The notes beneath the pieces were generated by a model. That model was not told the origin of the DNA and made no database searches. It saw nothing but the letters and a program-made list of their open reading frames with translations. A program made the translations under genes and the position numbers. A stretch of 6,181 nt of DNA from an uncultured Collinsella sp. Its GTDB lineage: Bacteria > Actinomycetota > Coriobacteriia > Coriobacteriales > Coriobacteriaceae. Positions 1 through 5,648 of this stretch are shown piece by piece. The DNA lies in assembly GCA_902496335.1 (NCBI GenBank), contig CABVAO010000074.1, positions 1 to 6,181 of the forward strand. The letters run 5' to 3'. Every line of letters begins with the position of its first letter. The stretch's first letter is position 1.

Positions 1-149
1 ATTCGTGGGCCGAGGGCGAGTGGATGGACAACTGGAAGGCCGACGCCGACGAGGCGGGCGTCAACGTCGTCGATTCTGTCATCTGCTACGATGCGCCCGA
101 TGATGAGGGCGAAACCGCTTGCAAGGCCCTCGGAGCCGAGCTCGCGTAA
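1..149 (+). CDS. Flavodoxin, C-terminal fragment (5' end outside window)
   Basis: Reading from base 3, the + strand is open to a TAA at 147-149 and encodes the last 48 residues of a protein: it begins SWAEGEWMDNW, has VICYDAPDDEGETACKALG near the end, and closes with AELA. This matches the C-terminal part of short-chain flavodoxins: the Gly/Trp-rich turn (S-W-x-x-G-E-W-M), a helix, a beta strand leading to the conserved 'DAPDDE' turn, and a final helix ending in a C-x-x-L-G-x-x-L-A pattern. Flavodoxins are small cytoplasmic FMN proteins that carry single electrons between redox enzymes, often replacing ferredoxin. The FMN phosphate-binding loop lies upstream and is not visible, so the class is inferred from the tail alone. 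It converges on the minus-strand ABC operon, with a shared terminator between them. Confidence 0.75.
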   Translation, partial: SWAEGEWMDNWKADADEAGVNVVDSVICYDAPDDEGETACKALGAELA

Positions 150-198
150 CGAACCCAGGGCCTCCAAAAGAGCCTGCATCAAAGCGCATCCCCATCCC

Positions 199-246
199 TA
201 CAAAAGAGTGGGGGCTGGATTCAAGTCCAGCCCCCGCTCTTTTGTA
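199..246. terminator. Strong bidirectional intrinsic terminator between convergent genes
   Basis: A 21-bp inverted repeat (arms 199-219 and 226-246) with a 6-base TTCAAG loop. Its only non-Watson-Crick pair is one G-T. The GC-rich inner half (GGGGGCTGGA) is flanked by CAAAAGAG/CTCTTTTG, so each strand reads out of the stem through a T-rich run. It lies 50 nt after the flavodoxin stop and about 20 nt after the ABC ATPase stop on the other strand, and so can end both transcripts. Confidence 0.93.
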
Positions 247-266
247 ACGGCAGTTACATCAACCGG

Positions 267-1019
<753 letters not shown>

Positions 1020-1031
1020 GATAGGACCTCC

Positions 1032-2393
1032 TTACAGACCGGCGATGTGATCGGCAGGCGTCGCGACAACCTGTCCGGCGCTCTTGGCGGGACGCTTCTT
1101 CTTGGTCTCGGTCGTACCCAAAAGCCTCGCCTCAAGACCGCTCACCAAGCGAGCGAGCGGCAGGGTGATGACCAGATAGAACAGGGCGGCAACCACGTAC
1201 GGTGTAATGGAGCCCGTCGTGGCCACGATGGTACGGGCGTTCATGACGATTTCGACCACACCCACGGCGGCAAGCAGCGACGTATCCTTGTAAAGCAAGA
1301 TAAACTCGCTGGTCAGCGTAGGCAAAACATTGCGGAACGTCTGCGGAATCATAACGTAGAGCAGCGTCTGGAAGGCATTCATGCCCAGAGAGCGAGCAGC
1401 CTCGTTTTGGCCCTTGGGGATCGATTGAATACCGGCGCGGAAGATCTCACACAGATAGGCAGACGAATTCATGGCCATGACGATGACGCCGAGCACGTAG
1501 TCATCAACCTTGACGCCGGCCAACGGCAGACCGAAGAACGCGATATAGATCTGCAGGAACGCCGGCGTACCGCGAATGATATTCACGTAGATGCCGGCGA
1601 GGCAGCGCAGGATGCGCGACTTGGAGATGCGCATGAGCGACAGGGCGAAACCGAAGGGAATTGCCAGCGGAAACGCCACAAGCACGATCGAAAGCGACAT
1701 GAGGAAGCCCTTGAAGACGATCGGCAGGCTCTGGACCAAAATGACCGGGTTCAGGAACAGGCGCAGGAACATATTGGAGTTCCACGCCTCGACCCACGGT
1801 TGCTCTTTAAGGTCAGCCAGGAAGTTATCGAAGGCCGTCACGCCCTTGATCTCCACCGACGGAATCTTGGAGATCTTCTTGGTCGAGCCATCGGCCAAAG
1901 TGAAGGTGCCGCTAAAGGCCTCATCGCCGCCCTCGACGGGGAAGGTCACGCCGTAAACCTCGACGCGGAAATAGCCGCCGGCAGGCGCCGTCTCGCCAAA
2001 ATCAATCTTGAGCGTCTGACCATCGACCTTGCACGTGGGCTTCATGGGCGTACGGTCCATAAGGTCATCGCCCGAGAGCATCGTCAGGCGCGTATCATCG
2101 GCGCCAAAGGTCGTGCCGTCGACAAACGTCAAAGAAAGACCGCTCAGCTCCTCGTCGGCATCGGCCTGAACTTCCCAGGTAATGCGCGTCTCGGTGCCGC
2201 CGACCACATCGCTGCCCGAACCGGTGTTGGGTCGGGCGGTAATCTTTGCGGTCTCAAGCGCCTGAGCGGTCGTGGGCGCATATGCCCCCGCACACACCAG
2301 CGCGAGCGCCACGGCTATGACGCAGGCCAGCTTTTGGAGCATCGAGGGCAGTGGAAAACGCTGCTCCGCGGCCCCTTTGTTCAGTCGAGACAA
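1032..2393 (-). CDS. Polar amino-acid ABC permease with signal peptide and extra N-terminal extracytoplasmic domain
   Basis: Membrane subunit of the amino-acid importer, 453 residues from the TTG at 2393; family members of the HisM/GlnP type are usually about 215-230. Residues about 22-40 form a hydrophobic signal core after a basic n-region, with an A-Q-A cleavage site near 45. Residues about 46-183 are soluble, rich in Thr, Gly, Asp and alternating hydrophobic residues, suggesting a beta-sandwich outside the cell; I do not recognise it and it lacks binding-protein motifs. Residues about 220-425 are the permease domain with roughly five helices, the 'NIIRGTPAFLQIY' segment and the ATPase-contacting EAA loop (EAARSLGMNAFQTLLYVMIPQ, 331-351). 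A Lys-rich cytoplasmic tail follows. Start choice: TTG 2393 has AGGAG five bases upstream; ATG 2342 lacks a ribosome site but would still include the signal core; a TTG at 2498 would place codons inside a terminator-like hairpin. Confidence 0.9.
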   Translation of the reverse strand: MSRLNKGAAEQRFPLPSMLQKLACVIAVALALVCAGAYAPTTAQALETAKITARPNTGSGSDVVGGTETRITWEVQADADEELSGLSLTFVDGTTFGADDTRLTMLSGDDLMDRTPMKPTCKVDGQTLKIDFGETAPAGGYFRVEVYGVTFPVEGGDEAFSGTFTLADGSTKKISKIPSVEIKGVTAFDNFLADLKEQPWVEAWNSNMFLRLFLNPVILVQSLPIVFKGFLMSLSIVLVAFPLAIPFGFALSLMRISKSRILRCLAGIYVNIIRGTPAFLQIYIAFFGLPLAGVKVDDYVLGVIVMAMNSSAYLCEIFRAGIQSIPKGQNEAARSLGMNAFQTLLYVMIPQTFRNVLPTLTSEFILLYKDTSLLAAVGVVEIVMNARTIVATTGSITPYVVAALFYLVITLPLARLVSGLEARLLGTTETKKKRPAKSAGQVVATPADHIAGL

Positions 2394-2398
2394 GGTGG

Positions 2399-2403
2399 CT
2401 CCT
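2399..2403 (-). promoter_or_regulatory. Ribosome binding site supporting the TTG start of the permease
   Basis: The minus strand reads AGGAGCCACCTTG: an AGGAG core five bases before the TTG at 2393. No comparable site precedes the in-frame ATG at 2342 (the minus strand there reads CCACTGCCCTCGATG) or the far upstream TTG at 2498. It therefore favours a 453-residue permease precursor whose basic n-region (SRLNKG...) suits a signal peptide. Confidence 0.6.
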
Positions 2404-2461
2404 ATCGTAGAAGTTGCCGGCAAAACGAGACGGAAACGCTCTCCGTCAAGAGAAGCGCAAA

Positions 2462-2489
2462 GGCCCTTTCCGCCAAAACGGAAAGGGCC
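2462..2489 (-). terminator. GC-rich intercistronic hairpin (attenuator or mRNA 3'-end stabiliser)
   Basis: A perfect 11-bp inverted repeat, GGCCCTTTCCG (2462-2472) with CGGAAAGGGCC (2479-2489) around a 6-base loop. It lies in the 118-nt gap after the binding-protein stop and before the permease start. On the minus strand the stem is followed by TTTGCGCTTCTCTT, an interrupted T-run, so termination should be partial. Intercistronic hairpins that lower permease and ATPase expression relative to the binding protein are well known in ABC operons. A weaker bulged hairpin (about 2437-2457) follows it. Confidence 0.65.
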
Positions 2490-2497
2490 CGCGCGCA

Positions 2498-2520
2498 ATC
2501 AAGTAGTTATTTTACTTGAT
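2498..2520 (-). promoter_or_regulatory. AT-rich palindrome enclosing the binding-protein stop codon
   Basis: ATCAAGTA (2498-2505) and TACTTGAT (2513-2520) form a perfect 8-bp inverted repeat with a 7-base loop. The last two codons (Ile-Lys) form one arm and the TAA stop begins at the edge of the loop. It is directly followed in the transcript by the GC-rich hairpin at 2462-2489. It has no T-run of its own, so it is not a terminator; an mRNA-protecting or decay-modulating role is a guess. Confidence 0.45.
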
Positions 2521-3372
2521 ATTGTACTTAGCCATGAGGGCGTCGACGGTACCGTCGTCGGTCAGGTCCTTGATGGCCTGGTTGATGTCGTCCTTGAGCT
2601 TGGTGTTGCCCTGGTTGATGGCGATGGCGTACTCCTCGCCGGTGCTGATCTGCTTGATGGTCTGGCAGGTGTTGAACTGCTCGGCGGTCAGCTGGCTGGC
2701 AACGGAGCGGTTGGTGACTACGGCGTCGCCCTTATCGGACTGCAGGGCGCTGAAGCACTCGGTGGCGTCCTTGTAGGGGACGATCTTGGCCTTGGGGAAG
2801 TTCTCCTGGGCAAAGGCCTCGGCGGTCGAGCCAGACTGGACGATGATGGTAGCGTCGGCGTTGTTGAGCTTCTCGCTGTAGTTGTCGGCCGTGATGTCGG
2901 TGTTATCGACCTTGGTCACGATAGCCTGATCGTCCATGTAGTAGGAATCAGAGAAAGTGACTTCCTTCTCACGCTCGGGCGTGTCGGTGATAGCCGCGAT
3001 GGAAACGTCATACTTGGCGCCCGAAGCGACGCCCGGAACCAGCGTGTCAAAGTCATTGTTGACATACTCGACATCCAGGCCCAGCTTGTCGCCGATAGCC
3101 TTGATGAGCTCAAGGTCAAAGCCCTGATAATCGCCGTTGTCATCTTTGTACTCAAACGGAGCGTACTCGGCAGAGGTGCCGACGGTCAGCGTGCCGTCCT
3201 TGACGAGCGCGTACTCCTTGGAGCCGTCGACCTTCTCGACCTTAGCGTCGTCAGAACTGCTGGAACCGGCATCAGAACCAGAGGTGGCGTTGGACGAACC
3301 GCAGCCCGTCAGAGCAAGGGCGAGCGCCATAGCACCCGTGGCGGCAAATGCGCCAAGCTTCTTCAGCTTCAT
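2512..3372 (-). CDS. Polar amino-acid ABC transporter substrate-binding lipoprotein
   Basis: 286 residues, a family-3 solute-binding protein that captures an amino acid outside the cell and hands it to the permease. A lipoprotein signal peptide (MKLKKLGAFAATGAMALALALTGC) ends in the lipobox L-T-G-C with Cys24 as the lipid-anchored residue, followed by a Ser/Asp/Gly tether to about residue 45. The binding domain starts at TLTVGTSAEYAPFEY (61-75) and contains GFDLELIKAIG (84-94), the ligand-carboxylate Arg134 in ITDTPEREKEVTFSDSYY, the hinge segment VQSGSTAE (178-185) and Asp216 in KGDAVVTN, which normally holds the ligand amino group. Start: ATG 3372 has AGGAG seven bases upstream and gives an exact signal peptide; a longer reading from 3438 adds 22 unlikely residues. 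First gene of the importer operon. The substrate (Gln, Glu, Arg, His, cystine or other) cannot be fixed by reading. Confidence 0.96.
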   Translation of the reverse strand: MKLKKLGAFAATGAMALALALTGCGSSNATSGSDAGSSSSDDAKVEKVDGSKEYALVKDGTLTVGTSAEYAPFEYKDDNGDYQGFDLELIKAIGDKLGLDVEYVNNDFDTLVPGVASGAKYDVSIAAITDTPEREKEVTFSDSYYMDDQAIVTKVDNTDITADNYSEKLNNADATIIVQSGSTAEAFAQENFPKAKIVPYKDATECFSALQSDKGDAVVTNRSVASQLTAEQFNTCQTIKQISTGEEYAIAINQGNTKLKDDINQAIKDLTDDGTVDALMAKYNIK

Positions 3373-3429
3373 AATGAGTCTCCTTCCGGTGACCTCGTTT
3401 GATTCAGAGGTCTGCAAAAACTGTTGGCT

Positions 3430-3458
3430 ATTATGCACCCGGAATTACGAATCTGCAA
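3430..3458 (-). promoter_or_regulatory. Candidate promoter of the amino-acid ABC operon
   Basis: On the minus strand TTGCAG (3458-3453) and CATAAT (3435-3430) are separated by exactly 17 bases. The -10 matches TATAAT at five of six positions; the -35 keeps only the TTG. It would give a leader of about 50 nt before the ATG at 3372. It sits in the 147-nt gap (3373-3519) after the endonuclease IV gene, where I found no clear terminator, so some read-through from that gene is possible. No convincing operator or riboswitch was seen in the leader. Confidence 0.45.
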
Positions 3459-3519
3459 TGAGAAAACTGATTGAAACAAACCCATAACGTGAATGGAATA
3501 CTCTACTTTGTGACAGTCA

Positions 3520-4386
3520 TTACTGCTGCAATGACCTTAATAGTCTAATTTCAGCTGCATAACCTGCAAGTTCGTTCGGAGTCTCCAAAATAAACGGCAG
3601 CGAACGCAAATGGCCATTCGATACAATATTCTGCATAACCTGCATACCGCCACCAAATTCCCCGCTGCCAAGGTATCCCTTGCCGATGCACTCGTGACGA
3701 TCTTTATGGGCGCCACAAGGGTTCTTCGAATCGTTGATGTGTACGGCATGCAAGCGATCGATACCCACCACGCGGTCGAACTCGTCGAGTACGCCGTCCA
3801 GATCATGGATGATGTCGTAGCCGGCATCGCTCACATGGCAGGTATCCAAACAAACGCCCAGCTTATCGGACAGCTCTGGGCACTTGGCGGCAACGCCCTC
3901 GATAATGCACGCCAGTTCCTCAAAGCTGCGGCCCACCTCGGTACCCTTGCCGGCCATGGTCTCGAGCAGCACCGTCGTCTGCTGGCCCTCAAACATCACC
4001 TGGCACAGGGTGTCGACAATCATCTGAATGCCGGCGTCTGCCCCCTGTCCCACATGCGCACCGGGGTGGAAGTTGTAGTAGTTGCCGGGCAGTGCTTCCA
4101 GACGCTGCAAGTCCTCGGCCATTGCCTCCAAGGCAAACTCGCGCGCCCGCTCTTTGACAGAACAGGGGTTGTAGGTATACGGGGCATGCGCCACCAGCGG
4201 TCCAAAGTCGTTTTGCGCCATAAGCTCGCGCAGAGCCGCCACGTCATCCATGTCAAGTTCTTTTGCCTTGCCACCGCGCGGGTTGCGCGTAAAGAACGCA
4301 AAGGTATTGGCGCCAATGGACAGCGCCGCCTCCCCCATTGCCCGATAGCCCTTCGTCGTCGAAAGATGACACCCGATCGTCAGCAT
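3520..4386 (-). CDS. nfo: Endonuclease IV (deoxyribonuclease IV, AP endonuclease)
   Basis: 288 residues, full length for the endonuclease IV family of Zn-dependent TIM-barrel enzymes. They cut the DNA backbone 5' of abasic sites in base excision repair and also process damaged 3' ends. All nine metal ligands of the trinuclear Zn site are in register: His67 (VAHAPY), His107 (NFHPGAH), Glu142 (LLETMAG), Asp181 and His184 (CLDTCHVSDAGYD), His216 (HINDSK), Asp229 and His231 (KDRHECIG) and Glu268 (FILETP). The three family signatures, including 'GVCLDTCHVSDAGYD' and 'HINDSKNPCGAHKDRHECIG', are plainly visible. The ATG at 4386 has GGGAG eight bases upstream. Just upstream of that ribosome site lies one copy of the palindromic repeat (4402-4481), so the repeat may be part of its mRNA leader. 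It has no functional link to its neighbours and is probably expressed separately. Confidence 0.97.
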   Translation of the reverse strand: MLTIGCHLSTTKGYRAMGEAALSIGANTFAFFTRNPRGGKAKELDMDDVAALRELMAQNDFGPLVAHAPYTYNPCSVKERAREFALEAMAEDLQRLEALPGNYYNFHPGAHVGQGADAGIQMIVDTLCQVMFEGQQTTVLLETMAGKGTEVGRSFEELACIIEGVAAKCPELSDKLGVCLDTCHVSDAGYDIIHDLDGVLDEFDRVVGIDRLHAVHINDSKNPCGAHKDRHECIGKGYLGSGEFGGGMQVMQNIVSNGHLRSLPFILETPNELAGYAAEIRLLRSLQQ

Positions 4387-4401
4387 CTCCAGCTCTCCCT
4401 T

Positions 4402-4481
4402 ATCAGTTGCGGTGAAATACGGTCTATTGGTGCCCTATTTTGGCGCAAACAGACCGTATTCCACCGCAAGTTATAAAAGGG
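4402..4481. repeat. Palindromic element, copy 1 (upstream of endonuclease IV)
   Basis: An 80-nt element whose arms at 4407-4425 and 4451-4469 form a 19-bp inverted repeat with one A/C mismatch (4415/4461) around a 25-nt loop. The loop contains a smaller GTGCC/GGCGC stem. It aligns without gaps to 5569-5648 with 61 of 80 identical bases; both start ATCAGTTGCGG and end TATAAAAGGG. Similarity may run 7-8 bases further (CAT-AGG). In the minus-strand transcript the hairpin ends 2 nt before the likely GGGAG ribosome site of the endonuclease IV gene. Neither side has a T-run after the stem, so the hairpin itself is not an intrinsic terminator. Confidence 0.85.
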
Positions 4482-4531
4482 GCATCAGGGACAAAGGCCT
4501 CCAGGCATTCCAAGCGCTGGTGCCATGCCCC
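4475..4531 (-). terminator. Possible terminator of the Gfo/Idh oxidoreductase gene
   Basis: On the minus strand, starting 6 nt after the oxidoreductase stop, GGGGCAT (4531-4525) can pair with ATGCCCC (4485-4479), immediately followed by TTTTATA. The 39-nt loop can fold into a smaller nested stem (GGCA...TGCC around CCA/TGG). The geometry is terminator-like but the loop is long. Its T-run falls inside the conserved end of the palindromic element, so the two signals overlap and one may be a by-product of the other. Confidence 0.4.
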
Positions 4532-4537
4532 CACGCC

Positions 4538-5557
4538 CTAAAGTTTCAAACGAATCGCATCGATGATGTGCGCGCAGCGCTGCGTGGCGGCAAGGGGCAT
4601 GACGGGACTCTCGAGTTTCCCCGCCTGAATGAGCTGCGTCGCATGCTGGATTTCGCCGTAGAAATCATCGACCTCAAACGGGGCATTTATTTCTAGCGTT
4701 CGACCGTCGGAATACTTCACATGAGCGCGCTCGGGGCGATGGAGACGCTCGATTTCCAACGAGCCCCGCTCACAGGCAATCGTTAAGCGGCTTTCATATG
4801 TTGCTTTGCCGTCGCACGCCATATGAATGGGTATACCGCCGACGCTCATATGGATCTCGTCGGCCCAATCGACGCGGCCGCCTGATACGTCACGCCAGCG
4901 AACTTCACGGGACGAAACCTCGCACGCGCCCGCGAGCAAATCCTCAAACCAACCGACCGCATAGCAGCCCATGTCATATAGACAGCCGCCCTGCAACGGA
5001 TCAAGCAGATAGCCCGAAGGAGACTCGCCGTAATCGAGCTTTTGCACGCTTTCAATCGAGACAATACGGCCAAGCTCACCCGACGCAAGCAAGTCTTTCA
5101 CGCGAGTGCGCATCGGGCAAAACCGATTCTTCATCGCCTCCATAAACAGCACGCCGCGCTCGCGAGAGGTGGAGGCAATCGAGAGAGCCTCTTCCTCACT
5201 CAAAACGGCCGGCTTTTCGCACAACACGGCCTTTCCGGCGCGCAGCGCGCGACAGGCCCAACGCGTATGCATGCCATGCGGAAGAGCCAAGTAGATTGCG
5301 TCGACATCGGGGTCGGCAATCAGCGCGTCATAAGCCGCATTGCCGTTATCGTCGACCGAGGCATGGCCATGCGCAGCATCGATCGAAAACGCTCGGCAAA
5401 ATTCCTCGACATGTGCAGGAGTGCGGCCGGCCGCAGCCACCAGCCGTGCCCCGTCGGCCTTCTTAAGCGACGATGCAAATCGATGAGAAATGTACCCAGC
5501 GCCCAAAATGCCCCAACGAACCTCACGCGAATCATTACGTAAACCTCGGTCACCCAC
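4538..5557 (-). CDS. Gfo/Idh/MocA-family NAD(P)-dependent oxidoreductase
   Basis: 339 residues, typical family length. An N-terminal Rossmann fold has the dinucleotide motif WGILGAGYIS (15-24), the 'DVDAIYLALPHGMH' strand-loop (84-97) and the sugar-dehydrogenase signature CEKP with Lys115. The C-terminal alpha/beta domain contains MEAMKNRFCPM (139-149) and GGCLYDMGCYAV (190-201), with Asp195 and Tyr199 at the positions where the family keeps substrate-handling residues. The MEA-x-x-x-RF-P pattern resembles the dihydrodiol-dehydrogenase-like branch, whose members oxidise sugars, inositols or related diols; the substrate here is unknown. The start is a GTG at 5557, preceded by GGGAGG five bases upstream. 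The element at 5569-5648 touches that ribosome site. Upstream lies an aldo/keto reductase gene in the same direction, 91 nt away, possibly co-transcribed. Confidence 0.92.
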   Translation of the reverse strand: MGDRGLRNDSREVRWGILGAGYISHRFASSLKKADGARLVAAAGRTPAHVEEFCRAFSIDAAHGHASVDDNGNAAYDALIADPDVDAIYLALPHGMHTRWACRALRAGKAVLCEKPAVLSEEEALSIASTSRERGVLFMEAMKNRFCPMRTRVKDLLASGELGRIVSIESVQKLDYGESPSGYLLDPLQGGCLYDMGCYAVGWFEDLLAGACEVSSREVRWRDVSGGRVDWADEIHMSVGGIPIHMACDGKATYESRLTIACERGSLEIERLHRPERAHVKYSDGRTLEINAPFEVDDFYGEIQHATQLIQAGKLESPVMPLAATQRCAHIIDAIRLKL

Positions 5558-5562
5558 GATAG

Positions 5563-5568
5563 CCTCCC
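5563..5568 (-). promoter_or_regulatory. Ribosome binding site fixing the GTG start of the Gfo/Idh oxidoreductase
   Basis: The minus strand reads GGGAGGCTATCGTG, a six-base Shine-Dalgarno five bases before the GTG at 5557. The palindromic element at 5569 begins on the very next base, so folding of that element could affect access to this site. Confidence 0.7.
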
Positions 5569-5648
5569 ATCAGTTGCGGCGAAATAGTTCCTGCTATCGC
5601 CCTATTCTGCCGCAAACAGGAACTATTCCATCACAAGATATAAAAGGG
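5569..5648. repeat. Palindromic element, copy 2 (upstream of Gfo/Idh oxidoreductase)
   Basis: Second copy of the 80-nt element, 1167 bases from copy 1 and in the same orientation. Its core inverted repeat AATAGTTCCTG (5583-5593) with CAGGAACTATT (5617-5627) is a perfect 11 bp. The four stem bases that differ from copy 1 (CGGT to GTTC) are matched by the complementary change on the other arm (ACCG to GAAC). The outer stem is degraded here (TTGCGGCG against the final ATCACAA), but the left arm can instead pair with the central CTATTCTGCCGCAA (5602-5615). The element fills the gap between the oxidoreductase ribosome site and the aldo/keto reductase stop codon. Confidence 0.85.

Noticed and set aside
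2272..3402. A 376-codon + strand frame opposite the binding-protein gene
   Set aside because: Leu/Val/Gly/Asp-rich shadow of a well-supported lipoprotein gene; no ribosome site or domain.
3373..3438. Upstream start for the binding protein (22 extra residues)
   Set aside because: It would bury the lipoprotein signal peptide and overlap the likely promoter; ATG 3372 has a good ribosome site and exact signal-peptide form.
3373..3519. A riboswitch or amino-acid operator ahead of the binding-protein gene
   Set aside because: The leader is only about 50 nt from the predicted start and no conserved aptamer, T-box or clear ArgR-type palindrome was visible.
3610..4476. A 288-codon + strand frame opposite endonuclease IV
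   Set aside because: Antisense to a gene with all nine metal ligands in place and running into the palindromic element; no family features.
4402..4481. Palindromic element as a simple Rho-independent terminator
   Set aside because: No T-run follows the hairpin on either strand; the only T-run lies on the wrong side for the minus-strand transcript.
4402..4488. ATCAG direct repeats at 4402-4406 and 4484-4488 as target-site duplications
   Set aside because: Copy 2 has nearly the same pair (ATCAG and ATGAG) at the same positions, so they look like part of the element, not duplicated host sequence; in copy 2 the second lies within the aldo/keto reductase 3' end.
4402..4490. A promoter inside the palindromic element (TATAAC or CAAAAT on the minus strand)
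   Set aside because: No -35 hexamer at 16-18 bases was found for either candidate -10.
4402..5648. The two repeats as a CRISPR array or as ends of one transposon
   Set aside because: They are 1167 bases apart with a complete oxidoreductase gene between them, in direct rather than inverted orientation, with no spacers and no transposase or cas genes.
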